Shown one piece after another: positions 9,323-18,858 of a stretch of 64,000 nt of DNA. Positions within the stretch are counted from its first letter, which is position 1. Each line of letters starts with the position of its first letter. Source of the stretch: Flavobacteriales bacterium (lineage in GTDB: Bacteria > Bacteroidota > Bacteroidia > Flavobacteriales > Weeksellaceae); NCBI GenBank assembly GCA_020635515.1, contig JACJZS010000002.1, positions 682,001 to 746,000 of the forward strand. Direction: 5' to 3'. The position numbers and the translations under genes were made by a program. Under the pieces are notes generated by a model. That model did not search any database, was not told the origin of the DNA, and saw only the letters and a list, made by a program, of their open reading frames with translations.

Positions 9323-10033
9323 GTGTCTATAAACAATACTACTACAACTTCTAAAAGTTTTGAAAAAATACAACTAAGTAGATTTTTTTCTTACTTCGAA
9401 AAAAACTATGTCTTGTTATACGCCTTCTTACTTATTATTATTGCTACTTATTTTGCTGTAATCATTCCTAAAGGAGTTTTTTTAACACAATTAAACAGTT
9501 CTCATTCTCCTTTTCTTGATATTTTTTTTAAATATGTTACGTATTTAGGAGATACTCTTATATACATTCCTATAGCATTTACATTATTTTTCTACCATAA
9601 AAGAAAAATTAAATATTTAGTTCTTTTGTTAATTACACAAACAGCATTTACTTGGTTATTCAAAAAAATCCTACTTAAAGGAATGCCAAGACCAAAAGAA
9701 TTTTTTAGTGAAAATGTATTTAATCATTTTCATAAAGTTTCTGGAGTAGATATTCATTCTTGGAATACTTTTCCTTCAGGACACACAATGACGGCTTTTG
9801 CTTTGGCTTTTTTCTTCATTTTAAATCCTAAAACTCCTAAAACAACACAAATAACGCTATTTCCCTTAGCTTGTTTAGTAGGATTATCACGAGTGTATTT
9901 GCTTCAACATTTTTATATAGACATCTGTTTTGGTGCTATCTTTGGAATTCTTTCCGCTTACATCACTTTACATCTGCATCTAAAAATCCCTTCATTAAAA
10001 TTCCAAAATATACGTAGTAGGATTCTCAAATAA
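9323..10033 (+). CDS. PAP2-superfamily membrane phosphatase
   Basis: The 236-residue membrane protein has the three PAP2 motifs: KGMPRPKE (a KX6RP variant), PSGHTMTAF, and SRVYLLQHFYIDICFG (SRX5HX3D). Several hydrophobic helices flank them. Such enzymes remove phosphate from lipid or sugar-lipid phosphates such as undecaprenyl pyrophosphate, phosphatidate or lipid A. The only plausible start is GTG at 9323. An in-frame stop lies nine bases upstream and no Met precedes the first membrane helix. The last 39 bases overlap the end of the convergent glycosyltransferase gene. Confidence 0.87.
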   Translation: MSINNTTTTSKSFEKIQLSRFFSYFEKNYVLLYAFLLIIIATYFAVIIPKGVFLTQLNSSHSPFLDIFFKYVTYLGDTLIYIPIAFTLFFYHKRKIKYLVLLLITQTAFTWLFKKILLKGMPRPKEFFSENVFNHFHKVSGVDIHSWNTFPSGHTMTAFALAFFFILNPKTPKTTQITLFPLACLVGLSRVYLLQHFYIDICFGAIFGILSAYITLHLHLKIPSLKFQNIRSRILK

Positions 10034-11554
10034 ATCTTTTTCTTTTGCTACTTCTTTCAGTTGAAATTTCTCTTTCAATTTTTTGGTTTCATCGTTGAAT
10101 CTGGTAATGATTTTTCCTCCTTTTGGATTTTTTTCTATAAAACTTTTAAGTTCTTGTTCGTTCTGAATTACAGGAATTACTTTTTTGAACTTAAAAACAT
10201 AAGCAGAATTAAATAATTGATAACCAACAATCGTTTCATTTTGCTTAAATAACGAATACGTTTTAGCAACAGGATTATAAGCATCAACTTTTGGAAATAT
10301 AATATAATACAAAACCAATCCCATTGTTATCCAGGAAAAAGCAACTCCATAAATCCACTTAAACTCTGAATTCCTATTGAATAATGCATAAACACTTCCG
10401 AGAGTAGGAATTAAAAAGAAAATACTTAAAAATTCTAAATCGTAAATGACTTTATCTGCTTTGATTCCTATAAACACGGCAATTGGCAATAGAATAGTAA
10501 AAACAAGAATTGCAATTAAATATTGTTTACGAAGTTTTTTTGATGTTTTAAAAATACATACTGAAATTAAAATATACAACCAAGGATACGACGGAACTGT
10601 ATAGTTAGGAAGTTTAGTTCCTGAAAACATAAAAAACATAATAATAGCAACCGAAATACTAAAAGAAAAAAGTAGAAAAACGTTCTTTTTAATCTCATCT
10701 CTGAGAACACGATAATTAAACAAAAAGAACACATACGGAAGCAATCCCAAAATAACAAATACCAAAGTTAGTAGAAATAAACCTCCGTGACCTTCCATTT
10801 CTCCAGTAAAACGTTCTATATTGTGTCTAAAAAAGAAAAGTTCTGTAAATGCACCTTTTGTTTGATTATGAGCTACCCAAAACCAAGGAATACAAATAAG
10901 TAAGGAAATAAAAATCCCTAAAAATGGATTTATTCTCATTATTGTTTTCCATTTAAAATCGTTGTTGAGAAGTAAAAAAACAAAAATCCCAAAACCAATC
11001 AATATAATCCCAGCAGGACCTTTACACAAAACGCTAATTCCCAATGAAATATAGAACATCCACCACCAAATTCGCTTATTTTCTGTATAAAAATGAATAA
11101 ACGATAAACCTGAAAGAGTGGTAAAAAACACAAAATACGGATCGGGTACAGACCAATGCATTTGTATGGTAAAATGCAATGAACTAATTAAAAGTAGCGA
11201 GCTGAAAAAAGCATACTTATTTCCGATGTATTTTCTAGAAAAAAGGTATAAACATAATACTGTCATCATGCCAAAAACAGCAGAAAATATTCGAGCAGAA
11301 AATGGAGAAACTCCAAAAACAGAATACGAAATCATCATCATAAAATAATGAAATGGAGGTTTATCTCCTCGCAAAACACCATTGAATGTAGGAACAAAAA
11401 GAGAACTTCTTCCCAACATTTCTCTCCCAGCTACAGCATTTTTAGCTTCATCTAAAAAATAAATATCAGTAAGATTTATTCCAGAAGAAAAACATAAAAA
11501 GGATACTATAAATAAAATTAATACTGATAATCCTCGATTTTCAAAAAACTGCAT
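9995..11554 (-). CDS. ArnT/GT39-like integral membrane glycosyltransferase
   Basis: The 519-residue protein has about ten hydrophobic helices. The early acidic motif is DIYFLDEAKNAVAGREML (about 27-44), whose Asp-Glu is the catalytic feature of dolichyl-phosphate-mannose and ArnT-type GT-C transferases, and GDKPPFHYFMM follows. These enzymes use polyprenyl-phosphate sugars as donors on the outer face of the inner membrane. The acceptor here (lipid A, glycan or protein) is unknown. A PAP2 phosphatase gene converges on it with a 39-base overlap, which could reflect a shared lipid-carrier theme but could be coincidence. Confidence 0.82.
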   Translation of the reverse strand: MQFFENRGLSVLILFIVSFLCFSSGINLTDIYFLDEAKNAVAGREMLGRSSLFVPTFNGVLRGDKPPFHYFMMMISYSVFGVSPFSARIFSAVFGMMTVLCLYLFSRKYIGNKYAFFSSLLLISSLHFTIQMHWSVPDPYFVFFTTLSGLSFIHFYTENKRIWWWMFYISLGISVLCKGPAGIILIGFGIFVFLLLNNDFKWKTIMRINPFLGIFISLLICIPWFWVAHNQTKGAFTELFFFRHNIERFTGEMEGHGGLFLLTLVFVILGLLPYVFFLFNYRVLRDEIKKNVFLLFSFSISVAIIMFFMFSGTKLPNYTVPSYPWLYILISVCIFKTSKKLRKQYLIAILVFTILLPIAVFIGIKADKVIYDLEFLSIFFLIPTLGSVYALFNRNSEFKWIYGVAFSWITMGLVLYYIIFPKVDAYNPVAKTYSLFKQNETIVGYQLFNSAYVFKFKKVIPVIQNEQELKSFIEKNPKGGKIITRFNDETKKLKEKFQLKEVAKEKDLFENPTTYILEF

Positions 11555-11703
11555 AATTCAACTATTTGTTTTTCAAAAATAGTACATAGTGCATCTTTTG
11601 TGTTTAAATTAAAGTTTAATTTAAAATTACTTTTCTTTATTTTTATAAACTAATCTTAACATTAAAATAACGACTTCTTAACTCTCCTAAATAAGTAGAT
11701 TTT

Positions 11704-11802
11704 TACTTTTGTTAGGTAAGAAACTGTTTCTTAAAAAATGTGGTTTCTTCATTTAATTATTTCAACCTTGGGATTACTATAATGTATGTAGTAATCCTTT
11801 TT
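11704..11802 (+). ncRNA. Candidate small RNA (promoter element plus terminator, no ORF)
   Basis: An exact -7 element TACTTTTG at 11704-11711 is followed by about 60 bases without a credible ORF. A small hairpin (AAGAAA CTG TTTCTT) lies in between. A terminator-like stem follows, with GGATTACTA at 11771-11779 pairing with TAGTAATCC at 11789-11797, then TTTTTC. The T-run is on the plus strand, yet no plus-strand gene lies upstream, so the terminator needs another client. The -33 box is weak. The transcript, about 85 nt, would end at the 3' end of rmuC. Confidence 0.35.
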
Positions 11803-11803
11803 C

Positions 11804-13393
11804 TTATTCTTCCGAATCAAAAGAAATCATTTTCTCTGGAACGTCTTTACTCGATTTCAAACCTAGTTTTTTGAGCATAATGGCTTGATTAATCAAGTTT
11901 CCACTTCCTTGACTGAGTTGTTTTACCGCTTTCTGATAATTAGAATTGGTTTTATCTATACTTTTCCCTAAATCCTCTATGGTTTCCACAAAGTTGATGA
12001 ACTTTTCATACATTTTTTCTCCTCTATTTACAATTTCCATGGCGTTTTTAGACTGAAGCTCACGCTTCCATAAATCGGAAATCAGTTTTAAACACGCAAT
12101 TAAATTGGTAGGAGAAATTAGTAAAATTCGTTTTTTGTAGGCATAATTCCATAAATCACTATCATTCTTTATAGCAAGTAAATAGGCAGGTTCTATAGGA
12201 ATAAACATCATGGTAAAATCGAGTGCGTTTTGTAAATCATCGTACTTTTTTCGACTTAAATCGTCAATATGTTTTTTTATGGATTTTATATGTTCGTTTA
12301 AATGAATCTTTTGTTGATCTAAATCATCTTCGCTACTAAATCTGTCGTATGAGTTAAGCGAAACTTTAGAATCAATTATGATAACTCGATTTTCAGGAAG
12401 ATACACAAAAAAATCAGGACGTAATTGCTTTCCTTCTTCTGAAGTAATGGTTTCTTGTTTTTTATAATTGGTATTTTCTTCTAATCCAGAATTCTGCAAA
12501 ATGGTTTCTAGTATTGTTTCTCCCCAATCTCCTTGTTTTTTACTTTGTCCTTTGAGTGCCGACGCCAAATTATTTGCTTCTGTACTTACTTTATTGGTTT
12601 GTTCTATTAGGTTTTTAATTCTTTCATCTAGTTGAGAACGTTCTTTTGCTTCATTCACATAGGTATCTTCTACTTTTTTTCGGAACGAATCTATATTTTC
12701 TCCAAGCGGTTTTAGTATGCTTTCTATATTAAGTTTATTGGATTGTGTAAACTTTTCCGTTTTTTCTTCTAAAATTTTATTGGCAATTTTCTCAAATTCG
12801 AGTCTTGCTTTTTGTTGAATTTCCTCAATTTCTTGTTTTTGTTTTTGTAAACTTTCTGTTAATGAATGATTAACTGCATCTGCTTTTAAATATTTTTCTG
12901 AAAGTTGTTTTATGGAAGCATTTAATTCACTAATCTCTCTTTTTTGACTCTCATTAACTTCAATTTGTTTTTCTAAATGGTCTTGAACATTTTTAAGAAG
13001 AATTGTCAGTTCCGAATTTTTCTCTTTACTTAAACTGTAGTTTTGTTGAATTTCTTGATTTGTATTTTCTAACTTCTCTAATTGCTCCTTAAACTCTATA
13101 ACTTTCTGGTTTTGATTTTGGTTTGAAGTTTCTAGTATTGCAAGTTCTTTTCTAATTGTGGTTATTTCTTTTTCTCTTTCATCTATTTTCTGTTGATTTT
13201 CTGCATTTTTCTCCAACTGATTAGTATAATTGGATTCTAATACCTTGTAATTAATGTCATTTTCTTGGTATTTTTGTTTTAAGTCTTCGTATTTTTTTTT
13301 GTAAACAAATTTTGACTTGCTATACAAATAAATAATTAAACCTATAAAAACACTTCCTATAATAAAACCAGTACCAATTGCTGTATAATCCAT
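11804..13393 (-). CDS. rmuC: DNA recombination protein RmuC
   Basis: The 529-residue protein has an N-terminal membrane helix (about 6-24), a long coiled coil (about 28-235, rich in Glu, Lys, Gln) and the RmuC nuclease-like domain (about 285-500). That domain includes GQSKKQGDWGE, the catalytic-core strand LPENRVIIIDSKVSLNSYDRF, and PIEPAYLLAI. RmuC limits inversions at short inverted repeats in E. coli. The domain belongs to the PD-(D/E)XK superfamily, and the DSK element is visible. The gene stands alone between a groEL-side terminator and the putative small RNA. Confidence 0.9.
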   Translation of the reverse strand: MDYTAIGTGFIIGSVFIGLIIYLYSKSKFVYKKKYEDLKQKYQENDINYKVLESNYTNQLEKNAENQQKIDEREKEITTIRKELAILETSNQNQNQKVIEFKEQLEKLENTNQEIQQNYSLSKEKNSELTILLKNVQDHLEKQIEVNESQKREISELNASIKQLSEKYLKADAVNHSLTESLQKQKQEIEEIQQKARLEFEKIANKILEEKTEKFTQSNKLNIESILKPLGENIDSFRKKVEDTYVNEAKERSQLDERIKNLIEQTNKVSTEANNLASALKGQSKKQGDWGETILETILQNSGLEENTNYKKQETITSEEGKQLRPDFFVYLPENRVIIIDSKVSLNSYDRFSSEDDLDQQKIHLNEHIKSIKKHIDDLSRKKYDDLQNALDFTMMFIPIEPAYLLAIKNDSDLWNYAYKKRILLISPTNLIACLKLISDLWKRELQSKNAMEIVNRGEKMYEKFINFVETIEDLGKSIDKTNSNYQKAVKQLSQGSGNLINQAIMLKKLGLKSSKDVPEKMISFDSEE

Positions 13394-13409
13394 AAAACAA
13401 ATATAAAAA

Positions 13410-13433
13410 ATACCACCTATTTCTAGGTGGTAT
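13410..13433 (-). terminator. Rho-independent terminator downstream of groEL
   Basis: ATACCACCTA and TAGGTGGTAT form a perfect 10-bp stem with a 4-base loop. On the minus strand it is followed by TTTTTTAT, just before the rmuC start at 13393. Confidence 0.7.
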
Positions 13434-13571
13434 TAACATAAAAAACTATGAAAAACTATGAAAAATGAACTACTTCTCTTTTCTCAACATCAACTTTATA
13501 AAATTAAAATAAAATCGACGAACAAATGTAACTCATAAAATCTAATATTCCAAGGTTAAACTTTCTTTAAA

Positions 13572-13598
13572 ATTATTTTTCTACACTAGAAAAATAAT
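13572..13598 (-). terminator. AT-rich stem-loop after groEL
   Basis: ATTATTTTTCTA and TAGAAAAATAAT form a perfect 12-bp stem with a 3-base loop about 100 bases after the groEL stop. It may act as a first terminator or as a 3'-end stabiliser. The T-run after it is short. Confidence 0.4.
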
Positions 13599-13699
13599 CT
13601 ATCTAAAATTATTTGCTTTAAAATCATGTAAAGCAATCATTATAAAAAAGTTAACCAAAATGTTAAATTTACATTAAATGTATTTTATTTATGTACAAA

Positions 13700-15337
<1,638 letters not shown>

Positions 15338-15365
15338 TTATTTTTTATTCTGATTATTAAATTAA

Positions 15366-15653
15366 TTATATTGTCGCTAGAATATCAGCTTCTCTCATTA
15401 TTAGGTAATCTTTCCCTTCCCACTTTAATTCTGTTCCAGAATACTTTCCATAAAGAACTTGATCTCCTACTTTTACGATTGCTTTCTCATCTTTTAAATC
15501 GTTACCTACAGCTACCACTGTTCCTTTTTGTGGTTTTTCTTTCGCACTGTCTGGAATGATGATTCCCGAAGCTGTTTTTGTTTCTGCAGGAGCAGGTTCT
15601 ACTACTACTCGAACTTGTGAACCTGTAATTGGTTTTAAATTTAAATCTGACAT
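15366..15653 (-). CDS. groES: 10-kDa co-chaperonin GroES
   Basis: The 95-residue protein has the GroES layout, with the mobile-loop region [19 protein letters not shown] (about 20-38), GTVVAVGND and [15 protein letters not shown]. It caps the GroEL ring. It is the promoter-proximal gene of the groES-groEL operon. The 84 bases upstream hold no CIRCE repeat, but an imperfect palindrome is present at 15731-15747. Confidence 0.97.
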   Translation of the reverse strand: MSDLNLKPITGSQVRVVVEPAPAETKTASGIIIPDSAKEKPQKGTVVAVGNDLKDEKAIVKVGDQVLYGKYSGTELKWEGKDYLIMREADILATI

Positions 15654-15730
15654 ACTTTCTATTATTTTTAAATTATTTATTCGTCTTTAAACGTAGTGCT
15701 ATTTTTCTAAAAGTATGCCAAATAAAAGCA

Positions 15731-15747
15731 TGTGTCATTTTGTCACA
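15731..15747. promoter_or_regulatory. Imperfect palindrome upstream of groES
   Basis: TGTGTCATTTTGTCACA reads as TGTGnCA and TGnCACA around a 3-base centre, with a mismatch at the n positions. It lies about 78 bases upstream of the groES ATG and could be an operator for a heat-shock regulator. There is no supporting evidence beyond position and symmetry. Confidence 0.3.
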
Positions 15748-15873
15748 AATAAAATCAGAATCATTAGTTTAATTATAATCCAAAACATCACTGTGAAATA
15801 AATCTATATTATTGTTATTTTTTCTTATTATCGCCTCCTATTTTAATTTATTGTTTATTTCATTCACTAATAC

Positions 15874-15965
15874 TATGTTTGCATAAGAGAACCGAGAAAA
15901 TACGAGAATACAATAACTATTAAAAATTTATAAAAATGAAGAAAACACTTAAAATTCACATTTTA
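15874..15965 (+). repeat. Direct repeat copy A: promoter -7 box, leader and signal-peptide start
   Basis: This copy and the one at 17340-17430 begin with the same 16 bases (TATGTTTGCATAAGAG) and share most of the following 75 bases, including AATAACTATTAAAA and the codons for MxKTLKIxIL. The repeated unit therefore covers a TAnnTTTG -7 element, a leader of about 50 bases and ten codons. The copies lie about 1.47 kb apart in the same orientation, on either side of the S24 regulator and its small divergent partner. Confidence 0.8.
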
Positions 15966-15986
15966 TACCTATCTATCGTAACGTAA
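15936..15986 (+). pseudogene. Relic of a secreted-protein gene (16 codons, then stop)
   Basis: The ATG at 15936 opens MKKTLKIHILYLSIVT and then TAA. It matches the first ten codons of the secreted protein gene at 17401, including the second-position variation MK/MM. No further coding similarity follows. It is most simply a broken second copy of that gene left by duplication or insertion. A genuine 16-residue peptide is possible but less likely. Confidence 0.65.
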
Positions 15987-16021
15987 TCTTACAGGAAATA
16001 TGAAATTTTGATGCTAAGGAA

Positions 16022-16669
16022 TTACTCCAAACTAATCACACCAACAACAATCGCCAAAGAATAAATTTCCTTTAAAGGTAAATTAAAAGACATGTATTTT
16101 TCATTATCACTTTTACAAAGAATATGATTTTCTTTTAGCGACGGATGAATTCGTTTAATCATAACGCCTTGAGAAGTATTTAACACATACACTTTATTCC
16201 ATTGAAAAAACGTATCTAAAGGTAGTTTTTTACATGCAATCACATCTCCGCTACTGTATTTGGGATACATGGAATTGCCTTTTATGCGGATCATAAAGTC
16301 AGCTTTAAGTTCCTCGAATTCTGGAATTTTGTATTTACCTACCTCATCATTCGTTGCCTGTATATGTTTAGTGTCAAACATTGGAATAGCTTCCATAGGT
16401 ATTAAAGGAATGCCAACTTCTCTTTCTTGCAGTACTGTAGTTTGTGAAGAATTTTGTTTCAACATCTCGCCTTTTCCTGTGAGAAGCCATTCAGAATTAA
16501 CATCTGGATATTTTGACGAAATTTCAGCAACAATAGTTGCACTTGGAGAAGAATTTCTAGATTTACCTCTAAAATTGGAATATGAAGAATTAATTTTTTT
16601 AAAAAATATACGCTTATTAACCTCCTTTATATCAGCTATTTGAATTATTCTATCCTTAATAGATGTCAT
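16022..16669 (-). CDS. LexA/CI-like repressor with S24 peptidase domain
   Basis: The 215-residue protein has an N-terminal putative DNA-binding part (about 1-70, ending PDVNSEWLLTGKGEML, common in phage CI-type repressors) and a C-terminal S24 self-cleaving domain. The nucleophile is Ser133 in GNSMYPKYSSGDVIACKKL and the general base is Lys172 in VMIKRIHP. A hinge of about 25 residues lies between. Such repressors are inactivated by RecA-stimulated autocleavage after DNA damage. The canonical cleavage Ala-Gly or Cys-Gly pair is not obvious here. It is transcribed divergently from a 72-residue gene with a palindrome between. Confidence 0.85.
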   Translation of the reverse strand: MTSIKDRIIQIADIKEVNKRIFFKKINSSYSNFRGKSRNSSPSATIVAEISSKYPDVNSEWLLTGKGEMLKQNSSQTTVLQEREVGIPLIPMEAIPMFDTKHIQATNDEVGKYKIPEFEELKADFMIRIKGNSMYPKYSSGDVIACKKLPLDTFFQWNKVYVLNTSQGVMIKRIHPSLKENHILCKSDNEKYMSFNLPLKEIYSLAIVVGVISLE

Positions 16670-16691
16670 TTTTTCATCATGTTTATTTTAT

Positions 16692-16711
16692 TATGTCAAA
16701 ATATTGACATA
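16692..16711. promoter_or_regulatory. Operator palindrome between divergent regulator genes
   Basis: TATGTCAA (16692-16699) and TTGACATA (16704-16711) are exact reverse complements separated by AATA. The site sits 23 bases upstream of the S24 repressor start and 53 bases upstream of the small gene, a typical position for a repressor that controls both itself and its partner. Confidence 0.65.
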
Positions 16712-16763
16712 CATTTGCTTAAATATTTATATTTTGTTCACTCAACAAGAACAACCAAAATAA

Positions 16764-16982
16764 ATGAATAAAAATACGAAAAAAAAGTCCAGCTACAATG
16801 CAGTAGCAATAAATAAAGTCGCAGAAATGTATGGCTTTACCGATAGGTATGTTCGTATGTGCCTTAATGGTGACCGAACGGGAGGTATGGCAGATAAGAT
16901 TATAGAGATGTATAAAAAGTTAGACTCATCAATTAAAATAGCAATCGCAAAAATAGAAGAAAAAGAATATCAAACTAAATAA
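16764..16982 (+). CDS. Small putative DNA-binding protein, 72 residues
   Basis: I do not recognise a named family with certainty. The product is basic at its N-terminus (NKNTKKKSS) and has a helix-turn-helix-like stretch, INKVAEMYGFTDRYVRMCLNGDR (about 17-39), where AEMYGF-TDRYVRMCL resembles the two helices of a Cro or excisionase-type domain. A charged C-terminal helix follows. Divergent placement opposite an S24 repressor across a palindromic operator suggests a Cro-like counterpart. That role is inference. Confidence 0.6.
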   Translation: MNKNTKKKSSYNAVAINKVAEMYGFTDRYVRMCLNGDRTGGMADKIIEMYKKLDSSIKIAIAKIEEKEYQTK

Positions 16983-17400
16983 AAAAACATGAATTTGCTT
17001 TTTTTTACACGCAAAACCCATAAAAAAAATGACACTTGTAAGTCAAAAACTAAAACACACTAACTTACCACCTACTAAATAACAAGACAACACATCAAAA
17101 AACAATAAAACAGCTTGAATAATAAATAATTAGAAAAATACTCAAACACCTATTGCTTTATCAGACCTAAACAACAATATTCTAAAAATTAATTTACAGT
17201 ATGAATACAAAACATAATAAATATTAAAACAATCAACAGAAATATTAACTTACTACAACACAGTGCGTTAGATTTAAATAAAATATATTCTTATTATTTT
17301 TTTCTATTATAATTCAAGGTTTACTAGAAGTATTAATATTATGTTTGCATAAGAGGATTAAAAAAACACAAAATACAAATAACTATTAAAATTTACAAAA
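16983..17400. other. A-rich intergenic region ahead of the secreted-protein gene
   Basis: The 418 bases are strikingly A-rich on the plus strand and hold no credible gene or clear hairpin. The last 61 bases are direct repeat copy B, with the -7 element TATGTTTG at 17340-17347 that probably drives the gene at 17401. No TTTG -33 box stands at the usual distance. Confidence 0.5.
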
Positions 17401-17430
17401 ATGATGAAAACACTCAAAATTTACATTTTA
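17340..17430 (+). repeat. Direct repeat copy B: promoter -7 box, leader and signal-peptide start
   Basis: This is the partner of 15874-15965. Here the downstream gene is intact, so this copy is the functional one. The shared block ends within the signal-peptide codons, after ATTTACATTTTA. Confidence 0.8.
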
Positions 17431-18843
17431 CTACTTGTTAGCTCTAGCTTAGCGGCGCAAGTAGGCATAGGAACTGGTGACGTCATAGACGCGGGAGCCG
17501 TTTTAGAAGTAAAATCAACCAACCAAGGAGTTTTGCTTCCTAGAATATCTGACCACTCGGCAGTTACCTCTCCTACCAATGGTCTTTTAATTTACGATGA
17601 AACAGACCAGTGTATTAACTATTACGCAGCAGGTGCTTGGGTAAATCCTTGTGCTGGAACTGGAGGTGCTGGAACTTTTACTAGTTTATGTGGAGATGGT
17701 TACTCTTCTGTGGAGATGAAAAATGTGGAAACATCTGGAAATCTTGTATCCTTAGGAGTATCAGCAGATGGAAATCTATATTATACAGGAAGCTTTAGTG
17801 CAAATAGACAATTTGGAAATACAGGCACATCTCCCGTCTACGACTGGACAAAGATGAGTCCAACAAGTTGGTCTGCTGATTCAGTAATCGATGCCGATTT
17901 AAGTATCTATGCAGGAACTCTAGTAAATAATCGAAGTACACAAACAGCAGTTGCAACTACTGGAGGAATATATATATCTCAAGCAGGAGTTTCTTCTGGA
18001 GCTTATACTCTTGCTACTTATGGAGGTGTAACTCCTACAGAAATAGAGTTAGGAAATGGTGTGGTAGTAGTAGATGCTAATGGAGATGTTTATTATGCTG
18101 CACACGCTACTCCTACGGTATTTAACAAAGTAACTTTCTTTGATACCGCAGGTGTAGGAGGAACAGATTTACCTATTGAATTCATCAAAACAGAAAATAA
18201 TGATGGATATCTAACCAATTCTGGGAATTCGTATAATCATTTCGCTTGGAGTTCTAGTGACCCTCTAAATAGATTGTTTTATTTTGCAAACGATTCTTCA
18301 GTAGTTAATTCATACTCTTTTCCAAGCCCCGTAGTTGATTTTGACTCTGAACCTACCGCTAACAGTGCTTTAATTTTATTAGAAGACGGAAGTATGTACG
18401 CTATGGGAGGTGCTAGTACCTTTGGATTATCTACAACCACTTCTACTCCTTTATTAATATCTCCTGTACCATTTGCTGCAGGTACACGACCACTAGATGC
18501 TGGAGAAAAATTCATCAATATAGAAACAGGGTACCTTGATGCGTATGCTGTAACCAACCTAGGTAATTTTTATTCTATGGAAAACACTGACGACGTATGG
18601 TATCATGAATATGAAATAGCAGCAAGCGACCCTACCACTGTGGATATTTCAGCATTCTCTATAAATTATGGAGCTATGTTTGTTATTGATGGTAGATATT
18701 GGACATGGGGAACTCAAGCGGCAGATACCTCTTCCACCACTGGAGGTAATTCAGGGAAAGCTGTAGATACTATGTATGGAATTGCCCACTCAAATGCTAA
18801 TCTCAACTCTCCTGTTTCAGCAAATATATGTGAAGCTAATTAA
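17401..18843 (+). CDS. Secreted protein with RCC1/propeller-like repeats
   Basis: The 480-residue product has a cleavable signal peptide (MMKTLKIYILLLVSSSLAAQ) and then the flavobacterial surface-protein opening QVGIGTGDVIDAGAVLEVKS and GVLLPRISD, and NGLLIYDETDQCINYYAAGAWVN. The remainder contains spaced motifs of the type DGNLYYTGSFSANRQFGNTG, NGDVYYA, DGSMYAMGGASTFGLSTT, LGNFYSMEN and DGRYWTWGTQ. These recall RCC1/BNR beta-propeller blades. No type IX C-terminal sorting domain is evident, so the export route past the outer membrane is unclear. The N-terminal module reappears in the small gene 15 bases downstream. Confidence 0.65.
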   Translation: MMKTLKIYILLLVSSSLAAQVGIGTGDVIDAGAVLEVKSTNQGVLLPRISDHSAVTSPTNGLLIYDETDQCINYYAAGAWVNPCAGTGGAGTFTSLCGDGYSSVEMKNVETSGNLVSLGVSADGNLYYTGSFSANRQFGNTGTSPVYDWTKMSPTSWSADSVIDADLSIYAGTLVNNRSTQTAVATTGGIYISQAGVSSGAYTLATYGGVTPTEIELGNGVVVVDANGDVYYAAHATPTVFNKVTFFDTAGVGGTDLPIEFIKTENNDGYLTNSGNSYNHFAWSSSDPLNRLFYFANDSSVVNSYSFPSPVVDFDSEPTANSALILLEDGSMYAMGGASTFGLSTTTSTPLLISPVPFAAGTRPLDAGEKFINIETGYLDAYAVTNLGNFYSMENTDDVWYHEYEIAASDPTTVDISAFSINYGAMFVIDGRYWTWGTQAADTSSTTGGNSGKAVDTMYGIAHSNANLNSPVSANICEAN

Positions 18844-18858
18844 AAAAATAGTAAAATC

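Larger units (their letters stand above)
13394..13699. other. Intergenic region between rmuC and groEL
   Basis: The 306 bases contain no credible gene. On the minus strand, after the groEL stop, come a stem TTGCTTTA/TAAAGCAA (13613-13636), a 12-bp AT-rich stem (13572-13598) and a GC-richer stem followed by a T-run (13410-13433). The rmuC promoter presumably lies in here but I could not identify it. Confidence 0.6.
15654..16021. other. Intergenic region between groES and the S24 regulator, with a decayed gene start
   Basis: The groES promoter side is AT-rich. From 15874 the sequence repeats the promoter, leader and first codons found again at 17340-17430. Between 15986 and the S24 stop at 16022 nothing recognisable remains. 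Confidence 0.6.

Noticed and set aside
15654..15700. CIRCE element for HrcA upstream of groES
   Set aside because: The TTAGCACTC-N9-GAGTGCTAA pattern is absent.
16022..16982. Prophage at the S24 repressor locus
   Set aside because: No integrase, terminase, portal, capsid, tail or lysis gene lies within several kilobases.
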